DNA of 64,000 nucleotides from Cochliopodium minus (Eukaryota > Discosea > Himatismenida > Cochliopodiidae), in the NCBI GenBank assembly GCA_024220525.1, contig JAMYWO010000162.1:26261-90260 (forward strand), in the 5' to 3' direction. Within the stretch, counting starts at the first letter, position 1; each line of letters starts with the position of its first letter. The position numbers and the translations under genes were made by a program. Of the stretch, positions 22,788-34,701 are shown piece after piece. Under the pieces are notes generated by a model. It had not been told where the DNA came from. It saw only the letters and a program-made list of their open reading frames with translations, and did not search any database.

Positions 22788-25700
22788 TTATTTTTTGAGT
22801 TCCATCAATTCTTCTAGTAATTCGTAAGTGAGATCATAATCTCCGAAAGGGGAATTTAGTATGATGGAGGATACATCCATCTTAGCTTCCCTCTTGTACT
22901 TCTCCAACTCCATAGTGTATTTATCAATGTCAGAGGAGGTATCCTTGAAAATGGATGCTTCAGAAATGTTGAAAGGAATGTTAGAAGAGTTCATTGGTGT
23001 TATATTTACATTTTCATCGAGATAATTCAACCTTATCTTCTTTGATGAAGATGGAGAAGTTCTATCTGTCTTCTCAAGAGAAAGATCCTCTTCATGTTGA
23101 GAGATATCCAAAGATCTCTTTTTGGGATCAAAGTGAGACAAGGTAGAAGAAGAAGAAAACAAGTATTTGAGTTGTTTCTCAGAGTATTCCCTCTTACGTT
23201 CTTCCATGATAGTATCACTCAAATAATTAAAGTTATTATTTGAGATTATTGAAATGTCATTTTGAAAAGAGTTGTTGATTTCGTTTTGTTTTGGTGAGGT
23301 AGGATGGACATTTTTAAGAACGAAGGAGATTGTTTCAGGTAGAATTTTTGTGTATCTCTTGAAAAACTTTGTTTCCACAAAGTAAATCGTCTCAGTGTTA
23401 AGCTGAGATTCCAAAAGCGATCTAGCAAAGTCCAAAACTCTCTCATAAACGATCTCGAAGAAGAGATGCCAAGGAACGAAAGATTTGTTGGAGTGGGATC
23501 TGCAGAAATAATTAAAATGATCCACAAAGAGTTTCTTGGAGAGATCATCAAGCCTGAAAGAATCGATCCATGAACTGATCAAAGAGAAAACAGATCGAGA
23601 TTTTTTATCAGCGTTGATCCAATCTTTATTAGACAATTCCTTATCGTTGAAAGCCGAAAGTTTTTTGGGCAAAGAAGGCAGCATGATCCTCTCGAAAATC
23701 TCATTGTAAATCTCCAAAGTGGATTTGTGGTTCCACTCTAAAGAGGGGAACAAGTCCTCCTCACCTTGATCTTCGAGCTCCTTGGTGAACTCAATGGGAG
23801 GCCAAGAAACCAACCTGTTCTTCTCATTGGCGATTAAAGCGACGAGATCTCCCAAAGAACAGTTGAATTGTTCTACGAAAAGATTGACACTCTTCCATTC
23901 TAACTTTTGGTTGATGTTGAGAGGGAGAAAGTTGTAGCAGTCTTCGAACATCAATTTTGTTCTTTTTTCAACAAAGATGTTGGCGAGTTGGGTGAAGGGG
24001 AGGTTTCTAAAGGAAGGTTGGGCGATACAGTTTGTCGCCGTTTCTTCGAAAAGAGATTTCATCTTGGAATGATTCTCGTGCGAGAAAGAAGATTCGAAAA
24101 AGACGATGTGATACGATGAGATGAACTTTGTATCGACCAGTTTTTGGAGATCCAAAGTTTGGGCGACGAGATCTTTTCGGATCTTGGAGATCAAGCTAGG
24201 AGAAGCGAACACAACGAGAAACAAAGGAGAACAGTTGATCTCTTCAACGAAACTGGTGAATCTCTCGGAATTTTCGAGGATTTTCTCCTTCAAATTTGTT
24301 TCGAACAAGAACTCTTCTTCGTATTTCGAGTTTAATTTTATATCGATCACAAAAAGCAAAGAACTGACTGCTTTAAGGGAGTAACCTTCGTATTTGACGT
24401 TGTCAATTCTGTCCACATCCTTTTCCATGTTGTAGTTTCCTTTGAAAAGCTTCAAACAAGTCATGAGATCCCTTTTCTTCTTGTTTCCTTTCCCAGGCAA
24501 AAGGTGAGAGCTCTTAGACATCTTCTTCTTTTGTCTGTTCATCAAGTGAGTGGAGATCCACTTTGTGGAGTAAGAAATGGAGCTGGGTAAAGAAATGATG
24601 CATTTGTAGAAGAGAGGAGAATGTATTGGTGTGAGAACATGACTCAAAGGTGACAATACAGGGTTTTTGTTGTTTAATGCGTTGAACAAAAGGTGATGAA
24701 GATCGATTTCTTCGTTGTTGAATTGATCGAAAGCATCGTTTTTGGATCTTTTGAAACTTTCATTCGCCAAATCTTTGTCCATCTGCGGGATGTGTTCGGA
24801 TGCATAGATGTATTCGAATTTGACCTCCTCCATCTTCTTCTTGATCTTGTCGTGCTCGGAAATGATTGTGTAGAGTTTGTTCCACTTTCTAAAACATTCT
24901 TTGTACAACCTTTGTTCCAATCTCTGCTTGAAAAGAAGTGATGTTCTTTCGAGTTTTTGTTCTTTCGTTTCTTCCACAACAATATCTTTCTTGATATCTA
25001 CTAACTTTGGCGTTTCTCTCTCAGAGGTAGGAGAAGAAAGAAGATTGATCGAATTTTTGAGTTGGATTTTGTCACGAGAGACTTTTATAGACTTTGAGGA
25101 GACGTTGATCTCGTTTTTGGAAGAAGAAATGTTGTTTCTGGGGCTGTAAATCAAATTTTTGGAGACGTTGAGGTTGTTTTTGGAGCTTTTGAGAGGACTG
25201 TTAATATTGATGTTGTTATTAGGAATAACAATAGGAGGAAAGAGAACGTTATCACTCAATGGATTAGAAAAGATATCATCGTTTTTGTATTTGTTTGATT
25301 CTTGATTGAAGTAATTCGATTCAAATACGTTTTCGTTTTCGTTAAACTCGAATGTATTTTCATTATTTTTATCACCAAAAGGAGAAGGACCAAAATTGAA
25401 AGAATTCTCCGGAAAATTAGACTGAAAAGGATCATTGACGATCCCAACAGATGGCTCAACAAATCGTTCTTCTTCTTCACTTTCATTGTCTTCATTCTCA
25501 GCTTTTAACTCACCATCTTCCTCTGACTCTTCAATTCCTCTTACTATTATGGGAGAGCTCTTCTTCTTTTCTATTATCGGAATTATTTTGGGTGGTCTCT
25601 TTTTGTAGGTGATGGTAGATTGGATCTTCTTGAAATTTCCTCTCACAATGTTGACAGCCAAACACTGGAATTTTTTGTCGATGAATTTGGTTTTCAAGTT

Positions 25701-28700
25701 GGTAACGATGGTTTTGGTTGGAAAGGAACCCTCCCTCAAAAACTGGTTGTTAAAAACAACAAATTCGTTTGCACGGCAAAAAGACAACAACTCTGCTTTT
25801 GAATCGAAACAAAGGAGATGAGCTATCTCTTGGGAGATCTGCAAGTTTCCTTTCATTGTGTTTATTAGCATTTCCAATGTCGAAAGCCTTGCTTTGTTCA
25901 AGTTTGGGAAGAAAAGACAACAAAAGAGAACGTTGGAGGAACGATACAAGCTGAAAAAAGAGGTGTAATCTTCAGAGAGGTAAGCATTGATCAATTTGAT
26001 TGCGTGTTTCAAATCTCTGTCTTCCAAAAGAGATTGATCAACGTCTACCAAGAATTCATCGATACATTTATGTTCATTGGCCATTCTCAAGACCAAATAA
26101 CTCAAAAACTCGGCTTCGTTCGGAGAAGGGAAGAACTTGTAGCTCTCTTTCAACTCCTTCAACATCTTCTCTATCTCCTCCATGTTTCTCTTCGAGTTGA
26201 AGTTTTCTTCCTTCATGAAAAAGTATTGGGAATAGATGTGGAATCTCGTAATTTGTTCAAGAACAGTGTTATAAATCTCGTCCGACTTAAAGTTAGGGTA
26301 ACCTTGAAAAGTAAAGTCCTGTCTAATCTGTCTTGTTCTATCAAAAAGAAAATCGTAGATCTTTCCTTGTTCTATGTTTTGTACATTGTCAACCAACGAG
26401 GAAAGAAAGTCCATCGTAGCTTTCAAAACTGTAGGAGGCCTGATCTCCTCTTCCAAGTGATAGTTCTGGTTGTCTTCTTCGATCGGTTTGATGGTGGGTC
26501 TTCTGTAAGCTTTGACTGCGAGCGCATGTTGTATTCTTTTACTTCCAGAGTCAGATACTTTCAAAACTTCGAAAATTTTCAAATCTTTTTTGTATTCTCT
26601 TTCAAACCTTTCGAATTCAGGACACATCTAAAAAATAGTTTTTTTTTTTTAAATTTTTAAAAATTAAAAAATAAAAATTTTTTGAAAGGTTTTTTTACAT
26701 GTTCACATCTTCCAACTAACAATCCTTTCCTTTCTATGTATTTTTGTCCTATGATCTTATTATCTCTTTTGTTGCTCATTTCTCTAAAGTTGGACTCGAG
26801 ACTATCCTCAGACAAAATGGGATCCTTGTGCAACTTCATCAAAATCTTGGTTTTGATGGTGCTGTAAGTTGTTTTCAACCAGAGTCCACCCGAAAGCTGA
26901 TCACGTTGGATTTCTTCGTTGTCGTCCAAGGCAATAATCTCCAATCTCTTTCTTTCTTCTAAAGGAACATCACTTATCTCTTCTTCTTCAATCTTCTCCT
27001 CTTCACTTTCTTCATAATCTTGATAACTCAACGTGGGAGGGGGTCTTTTGAAAGTGACAACAACTTTGTCATCTCCTTTATCGTCCTCGTCTTCCTTTTC
27101 TTTATCTTTCTCGTCTTCATCATCTTCTTCATCCAAATTTTGATTGTTGAACGTGAATCTAAAACCCAATTTACTTCCCTCTCCCTTGTTTTCTTCACTT
27201 TCATTATCATTCTCACTTTCACTTTGATCATTTTCTTCTTTTTCTTCATTGACATCGTCGAGCTTTTTGTTGACAAACTCTTTTTTATTGTCAACACGAA
27301 ATGCTTTTTTGATACGAAAACTGTGTTCGGAATCTGTTATCTTGGATCCTTCATTAGAAGCCTTGGTAGCATCAGAAGCGCTCGTGTAATTGACAAAATA
27401 AGTGTTCTTGACTTTTCTATGGCTCACCACTTCACACTTTCCAAATTGTTCAAAATGATCTTGAATTTCTTCGAGAGAAAAATCTGCATTCATAGGTAAA
27501 CTAACCATCAGGTTTGTATCACTGTATTTGTTACTGTCATCTGTCATATTTGGTTTGGTTGTTGCTTTAAATTTAAAATTATCGCTCGTTTTAGTGACTG
27601 GTTTTTTTGGAGAAGTATCCCCATCTTCCTTTAGGGTTGTACCCAATCCTGTCACCACAAACTTGGTTTGACCTGCCTTGAAAGATGTTTTGTTGGACTT
27701 GTTAGAAAGAATAGGTTTATCATCATCAGAGCTTTCATCATCTTCACTGTCTACAAAAATAAAAAATAACAAAAAATTAATCAAGTAAATAAAATTGACA
27801 AAAAAAATTAAATTTACAAAAAAATTAAAAAAAAATTAAATTACAAAAAAATTAAATTACCTTTCTCGAATTTTTTTCCTTTATTCCAATTCTTCTTGTT
27901 ATCTTCATACTTTCCTCTTCCCCTTCCTCTCCCTCTACCTTTGGGTTTATCATCATCATCACTTTCATCATCATCTCTCTTGCCTCTTCCCCTCCCTCTA
28001 CCTCTACCTTTAGTCCTCTCACCATCATCATCATCTCCATAAGTTCTCTTTGCTCTTCCCCTCCCTCTTCCTTTATTGTATTTGTTTCCACCTTCTTCAT
28101 CATCTTCGTAATTTCTTTTCGCTCTACCTCTTCCTCTACCTTTAGGAGATAATTCCTCATCCTCTCCATCAACATCTTCGTTTCTTTTACCTCTACCTCT
28201 TTCTCTATCTCTTCCCCTTCCTCTTCCTTTATTGTATTTGTTTCCATCTTCTTCATCATCTTCTTCGTTTCTTTTAGCCCTACCTCTTCCTCTACCTTTT
28301 TCTTTATTGTATTTGTTTCCATCTTCTTCATCATCTTCGTCATTCCTTTTAGTTCTACCTCTTCCTCTACCTTTAGGAGATAATTCCTCGTCAACATCCT
28401 CATAATTTCTTTTCGCTCTACCTCTTCCTCTTCCTTTGTTAAATTTATCTCCATCTTCTTCATCGACTTCTTCGTTTCTTTTAGCCCTGCCTCTTCCTCT
28501 CCCTTTTGCGACAGGATTGAAATCGCTTTGATCCATCTCTCCCATCATCTGATCCTCCCCTTCCATGTTATTCTGTCTGTTGGCCCTGCCTCTCCCCTTC
28601 TTTGGTTGATTGAAAGGATCAATCATCGAATCATCCATCATCGTATCATTTAATCCTTTCTGCCCTCTTCCCCTTCCCTTGGATCTCCCTCCAGAATTGA

Positions 28701-29756
28701 AAGGATCATTGTTATTGGTGTTGTTAAAAGTATCATCCATATCCATCGTATCAACTTTTCCTCTTCCTCTACCCCTACCTCTTCCTTTGGTATTTCCAAA
28801 TGGATCATTGTTATTATTGTTTCCAAATGGATTATCACTCATATCCATTGTAACACCAAATGGATTCTGATTTGTGTTTTGAAATCCTCCAAAGGGATTG
28901 TTATCGCCCATATCCATCACATCATTTTGTCTTGCTCTTCCCCTACCTCTCCCCTTCTTAGGATTGTTTCCATCAAAAGGAGGATTGCCTGTATTATTGA
29001 CAAATGTATTGAATCCATCACTCATATCCATCGTATCAACTTTTCCTCTTCCTCTACCCCTACCTCTTCCTTTGTTATTTCCAAATGGATCATTGTTATT
29101 GTTGTTTCCAAATGGATTATCACTCATATCCATCGTAACACCAAATGGATTCTGATTTGTGTTTTGAAATCCTCCAAAAGGATTGTTATCGCCCATATCC
29201 ATCACATCATTTTGTCTTGCTCTTCCCCTACCTCCTCTTCCTCTCCCTCTTCCTCTCCCATAGTTTCCATCATCCATCATTACATCATCTCCACCAAAAG
29301 GGTTCTGATTTGTATTTTGAAATCCTCCAAAGGGATTGTTATCACCCATATCCATTCCATTTCCACCTCTCCCTCTACCTCTGCCTCTTCCTCTCTTTAT
29401 ATCCATTTATTTATTTCAGTTAAAAAATTTTTAATTTATAGATTATGATGTGGTTTGAATTTAAACTTTATGTAGATATAACAATGTAATTATGAATTCA
29501 ATTTAACTGTGAATATTGATATATTGAGTTTTTTTTGTGGAGATATTAGATATTTTTCTTATATTCTATTATATTCTTATAATAATTAATTTTTTAGGAA
29601 ATGATTGATTACATTTCCATTATTCTGTCCAAATGGATTGTTATTGTCGCTCATATCCATTCCACCTCCACCACTTCCTGCCCCACCTCTTCCTCTACCC
29701 CTTCCTCGACCTCTGCCTCTACCCTGATATCCATTATTATCCATATCAACATCCAT
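22788..29756 (-). CDS. SAC3: SAC3/GANP-family mRNA export protein with RG/FG-rich N-terminus
   Basis: Exons 29613-29756, 27861-29394, 26699-27750 and 22788-26627 join in frame to 2,189 residues. Residues 1-555 are GRGRGR and NPFGG repeats with MDM motifs. Acidic linkers follow, with an RRM-like domain at about 630-715 (LMVSLPMN, then a HFEQFGKCEVV core). The SAC3 domain starts near 880 with LLVGRCEHMCPEFERFERE split exactly at H/M by an intron, and contains FDRTRQIRQDF. The C-terminal 700 residues match the layout of the GANP/MCM3AP tail (CFRKWNKLY, LVSWPPIEF). SAC3/GANP scaffolds TREX-2 at nuclear pores. The start at 29756 is chosen because exon 1 continues the RG repeat in phase. ATG 29406 would be the alternative. 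Confidence 0.88.
27890..29400 (-). repeat. Coding RG/FG tandem repeats of the SAC3 N-terminus
   Basis: Nearly 1.5 kb of imperfect repeats with two period classes. Longer units carry MDMGDNNPFGG-FQNTNQNPFG with GRGRGRGR (about 28600-29390), with near-identical copies at about 28790-28940 and 29080-29230. Shorter units KGRGRGRAKRN plus an acidic EDDEEDGNKYN run lie at 28030-28500. High identity between units points to recent unequal crossing-over. Confidence 0.85.
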
Positions 29757-29892
29757 CTCTTATTATTTTTTTAATTTATCGTTTTGATAATTCTAAAAAG
29801 AAGAGATTTCGATTTTTTATTTTATTTATTTTATTTATCAAAAATCTTCCCTTCAAACAAAATAAAAAAGAATCGAAAGCACAATATTTTCT

Positions 29893-31977
29893 TTATAAAT
29901 TAAACTTTAATGGAGTTATTTTTTTAAAGTCAAAAGTGCAATACTTAAGAGACTTTATCTTTGCAGAGATACCTTGATTAGAACTAGAAAAGAAGCATTT
30001 TAGTTTTTCTCCGGGCAAAAGTTTGAGTGCATCCAAAGTGAAAAGATGAAGAAGATCATCACCTTGATGAAAATCATAAAAAAAGCTGATTTCAGCTAAA
30101 GTTGATTCTTTTTTATTGTAGCTGTCATAATGAACCAAAATAAGCAAAGTTGATTCATTTTTTAGTGGTTTTATATCTTTTTGAAGAAATAGTTTTTCTT
30201 TGTTCAAGATGTGTACTTGGTTGTTAAAGATGTTATATCCAAATCTGTTTGGCTTTGAATTTGTATCATCATCCAAACAAACACCAATAGAGTAATGAGG
30301 ATTTTCAACTTTAAAATTTACTTTGAGTCTATACAAATATCCTATCAAATAATAAAAAAATTTTAAAATTTTATTTTTAACATTTTTTATAAATTTAATT
30401 AATTTTATTATAAATTTTTTTTTGAAATTTTTTTTTTACCTTCCATTAAATAAGATTTAGAATATGCTGTTGTTAAAGATTCAGAAGGCTCCTTTGTTGT
30501 TCTACAAAGTCTGTATCCGTTGTCCAACATGAAACACGGATCCACCCTCGTTTCGTCCCACCTGTCCTTGTCGAATTTGCAAGTATAGTTGTTCAATGGG
30601 ATAATTCCACCATTCTTGTAAAACAAAAGAGGTATAATATCTCTTTCCTTCCAATATCTATTCAGGAAAAAAAATATTCAAATAAAAAAGTAAAAAAAAC
30701 CTCAACTGATATCTCTTATATAAGAGAAGAAAATAAAAAAAAAAAAATTTAAAAAAGCTTCAAATTTGAAGAAAGAATTTTAAAAAAATCAGAAAATAAT
30801 TTATAATTTTTAAAAATTTTAAAAAAATATTCAAAAAAAAAAAGTAAAAGTGAAAATACCTATGGCCATAATGTATTGACAATTGTTCACCTTGTTTTAT
30901 AAATTTTGTATTAATTAATACATTGACAGCGATCCCATCAACCGAATAAGTATCAAACACCATGTTAACAGTGGCGATCTGGTCTCTATCTAATCCATTT
31001 TGATAAATAATCTTTCCTTCCCAAAAATTTATTTTGGAATTTCTTATGTCTCTTTCCTTGGGCATGTGTTGAACAAAACGAGAAATATTTCCTTTCAAAA
31101 TATGTAAATATTAATGAACATTTTTTTAAGAAAATGATTGTATTATTTAAATTTAAAAAAATTATTTCAATTTTTTATTTATACTTTAATTATTTATTTA
31201 TTTTTAATTTTAATTTTTTTAATTTTAAAATTTTTTTTACCTACTTGATCTGCTTCTACGGAATAATTAGATTCTTCTTTTTCATTGTATAATTTCATTG
31301 TGTAATCTTTCCCATCTTTCGATTCCTTGTTATCCTTCGTATCCACAATGATACCAGTATAAATTATAACACATTCACCTAAAGAAAGTTTTAGATGTCA
31401 TTAAAATTTGATAAGAAATTAAAGAAGCATTCATTTTAAATTTTAAATCAAATTTTTTGATTTTTTTTTAAATTTTTTTTAAAAGTTAACCAATTTCAAA
31501 ATCTTTCATTGCAAATACTCCGTGTCCAACTATGTCATTGATTTTAGATATCACCAAATTATCTTCAGATATTTTATCCCTCAATTCTTCCTTCAATACC
31601 TTTATGAAAAGAAATATTTATTTATTTGTGATGATTATTGAGATATTGCTGATAAATTTTCATCGTTTATATACTTTGACTGATCGATGAAATGATAGAA
31701 AATCATTTTCAAAGTTTTTGTCTTCACAAACAACATTATTAGAATAAATGAATTTTTTGGAGCATTTTTCACTGAGAGATTCTAAAGATATTCTTTGAGG
31801 AATACCTCCTATATTATGATAGTGATTAAATTAAAAGTGATATATGGATATAGATATGGATCATTATTGGAGGATTAAATAGTTTTGGATGAACAGTTAG
31901 AATGATTAAAATATACCTAATAGAGGAGGTTTATCAGAATAGTAAATATCTTCTCTATAATTCTCAATTTTTAGCAT
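29893..31977 (-). CDS. SET-domain protein with non-canonical N/H motif
   Basis: Seven exons (31917-31977, 31675-31808, 31491-31599, 31241-31378, 30860-31091, 30440-30657, 29893-30341) join in frame to 381 residues. The SET core shows GHGVFAMKDFEIGE, VIIYTGIIV, a Y-x-M-x-L strand, VEADQVGNISRF, and GEQLSIHYGHRYW. These are the AdoMet and lysine-channel elements of protein lysine methyltransferases. The usual NHSCxPN is replaced by VQHMP with a later ATVNM. The C-terminal about 140 residues (YSIGVCLDDD, RFGYNIF) faintly recall a SPRY-like beta domain. Substrate unknown. The stop lies 136 bp before the SAC3 start on the same strand. Confidence 0.8.
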
Positions 31978-32118
31978 TTTTTTTCTTTTTTTTTTTTTTA
32001 TATTTTCAAAGAATAAAAAAATCGATTATTTCATTTAAAAAGATAAAGGATAGAGAAAGGGGAAAGGACTTTAAATATGAAAAACGTTTTGGAGTGTATG
32101 TAACAAACTTTTTTATTT

Positions 32119-33131
32119 TCAAATAAATAAATTGGCTTTGTAATATTTTAACTCTGCGATAGAATCTTTGATGTCATCCAAAGCTCTGTGAGATTTGTTT
32201 TTGTCGACTTTGTAGATCTTCTCGGGGTACCACCTCACTGACAGTTCTTCAATAAAAAAGAAAAAATAAAAAATAAAAATAATAGGAAAAAAATTAAAAA
32301 ATAAAAAAAAAAAAAATAAACCAAAAAAAGTTTAATTAAAAACATTTTACCTTTGATTGAACTAACATCAACAATTCTATAATGCTGTAAATTTAAAAAA
32401 TATTTTATGGTTCAATTTAATAAAAAAAAAAATGAATGAATCACCAATAGATTAGAAAAGGCTGGCATTTGCTTGTCCAAAAATCTTTTGTCCATGTGGA
32501 TCTAGATTAGAATTTAATAATTAATTAAAATCAGAAAGTTCTTTTTTAAAAGTGAATAAAATCGATGACTATCATTATTTTAAGTGTTTTGTTAATTGTT
32601 GAATAAGATCTTCTTGTTAATCTTATCTTTTGTTTAATAATTTGTTGTTTTTTAAAAATATTAAAATTGAGATCCATTGTTAGCAAAACCATCATAAATT
32701 TAAGAGGTATGAATAATTAACTTATAATTAATTTATGAAATTTTTAATTTTTTTTAAAAATTGAAATTTCTCTTAAATAAATTGAAATAAATAAAAAAAA
32801 TTTTTTGATACAGTATTTCCTGCAATGATGGGCTTGTTTCCACAACTAAAATCAACATATTTCTTGACATAATCCACAAATTTCGATTCTGCATCCTTCA
32901 AGCTGATCTTGCTGTTTCTCACAGCCTCAGTGAGTCCATTCTCTTGATGCATCTTCTTTACATAGGAATTCATCTTCTCCAATTCGGTTTCAGAGGCATT
33001 GATCACGATATCCAATCCTTCTTCATCCACTATATTGAGATCACCATCTGTTATTATCGTCGCCATTTCTATTATTGTGTGGTTATTGTCATCTAATCCT
33101 GTCATTTCCAAATCTACCCATATCAGAGCAT
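32119..33131 (-). CDS. REXO2: Oligoribonuclease (DEDDh 3'-5' exonuclease), first exon not found
   Basis: Exons 32812-33131, 32445-32501, 32351-32384 and 32119-32246 join in frame. Seen: LIWVDLEMTGLD (catalytic D and E), IIEMATIITDGDLNI, AGNT-IHMDKRFLD, HYRIVDVSSIKEL and SHRALDDI (DEDDh His and Asp). These match oligoribonuclease/REXO2 nearly residue for residue; the enzyme clears 2-5 nt RNAs, often in mitochondria. The 5'-most exon visible opens with two bases of a split Asp codon, so a start exon is needed. None is evident before the joint at 33276, so it is probably lost at that joint. About 180 residues are present, with only the N-terminal leader missing. Confidence 0.88.
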
Positions 33132-33275
33132 CTAAATTGAGAACCAAAAAATTAATATTCAAGAAATATCTTGGAAACTCATCATATTCTTAAATAAGAT
33201 AAGATTTTTTTGAGATGATTGAGATTGTGAACATATTTATTTACATTTGCTTGATATTTTCTTTATTTCCTTTTT

Positions 33276-33515
33276 NAAAATGAATAAAATGAATAAAATG
33301 AATAAAATGAATAAAATGAATAAAATGAATAAAATGAATAAAATGAATAAAATAAATAAAATAAATAAATAAAATGAATAAAATCAATAAAATAAATAAA
33401 TAAAAATAAAAGAAAGTAAAAGAAAAATGAAAGTAAAAAAAAATGAATAAAATGAATAAAATGAATAAAATAAATAAAATGAATAAAATGAATAAAATAA
33501 ATTAACAAAAGATAA
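33276..33515. repeat. TGAATAAAA minisatellite at a scaffold joint, inside the CBS gene intron
   Basis: After an n at 33276 come about nine AATGAATAAA-type units, degenerate units, then a distinctive A-rich core (about 33395-33450, with GAAAGTAAAAG) and more units up to the exon at 33531. The same core followed by the same units sits at 53364-53492, also ending at an n and also in an intron of a CBS protein piece. Confidence 0.8.
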
Positions 33516-33530
33516 AAAAAATTAAAATAC

Positions 33531-34345
33531 TTTGACATCATTAAGACCGATTTTCTTGAACAAATCGTTTTTGTCCAACTTGGCAGCTTCTTTCTCATCG
33601 ATGTTCTTGTTCTTCAACTCTTGGTGGATGAAACTCACGATATCCAACACGTCCAAAAACTTGTTGTGGCTTCTGGAGGACTTGGAGTAGACAGGTACTG
33701 ATGTGATGTTGTTCTTTCCGATAACCTTAAAAATAAAATTAAACAAAATTGAAATTCAACAATAAAAATTAAATTGAGATAATTTGAAATAAATTAAAGT
33801 ATTCATGCAAGATAATTAAATTTTTTAATTTATTGGAGTGTATATTTTATTTAATATACTTCATATTATGTTCCTATTTGAAATTATAACATTAAATTTA
33901 AACCTCTTTTTTTTTTTTTATTTTTATTGTGCTCTTTTATAATTGTCAATGATATCCATATCAATATATTTTGCTTTAATTATAGCCTATGACAAATATA
34001 AATAGAAATATTCAGAATATATTGAAAATTATAAAATTCTTGGAGCCAATAAAATAATTTCAGTTCACTATTTATTTTTCATATTTGTTTTTTTTACTTC
34101 TAATGCATCAACGATAGAATCAGACTCTTGCACAGTGATAATAGATTTAGATTTTGGGAAGATTTTGATCAATTGAGTATTTGCAAATAACTAAAAATAA
34201 AATATATTTGTGAATATAATAATAATAAGGTATTTATTTTTTTTTTGTAAGAATAATATTATACCTCTGTAGGATTAATTACAGAAATTTGTGGATCTGA
34301 AATTCTTTCCAAATCTCTCTTTCTTACTCCAACAAAATGATCCAT
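33531..34345 (-). CDS. AMPK-gamma/SNF4-like CBS protein, 5' part
   Basis: Exons 34265-34345, 34098-34190 and 33531-33725 give 123 residues from ATG. Seen: MDHFVGVRKR, then the start of a CBS domain (ITVQESDSIVDALEVIGKNNITSVPVYS) and FLDVLDIVSFI. The last donor is phase 0 and opens the minisatellite intron cut at 33276. A complementary 3' part with phase-0 entry lies at 52182-53289. Joined they are 327 residues with four CBS motifs, about the length of AMPK gamma, the nucleotide-sensing subunit of the energy-sensor kinase. Gamma identity is plausible rather than proven, since other four-CBS proteins exist. A spare exon-like stretch near 33920-33984 was not needed. Confidence 0.8.
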
Positions 34346-34701
34346 TATAAAAGTGTTTTTTTAAAATTTTGATTTTTTTTTTATTTTATATTTTATATTT
34401 TAAAATTAAAATTCTTTCTCTTTTTACTATGCTTTAAGATAACAAGAATATAATTGAAAATTTTTGAAAGAATTGATTTTTGAAAAGATTTGTATTTTTT
34501 TGAATCTTGATTTTGTTTATATTCATTTGTATTTAGAAAAGATTTAGGCGAGATTTCATTTAAGAATTTTAAAAATGAAATATAGTTTGTTTAATGTTTA
34601 ATCGTTTAATACATCCTAATTTAAAATTAGAACATTTTATTTTAATTTTTTAATTAAAAGAGAAAGATTAATCTTGGAAGAGATATCTTTTCCGAACTGC
34701 T

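Noticed and set aside
28610-29448. Plus-strand frames opposite the RG repeats
   Set aside because: Leu/Pro/Ser shadows of GGN-AGN codons; no start context or homology.
33277-33380. CRISPR-like array (regular TGAATAAAA units)
   Set aside because: Units are contiguous 9-10 bp without spacers, in an intron of a eukaryotic gene.
33920-33984. Exon-like stretch reading AIIKAKYIDMDIIDNYKRA in the CBS gene
   Set aside because: Skipping it gives an uninterrupted CBS motif (DALEVIGKNNITSVPV), while including it would lead to a stop.
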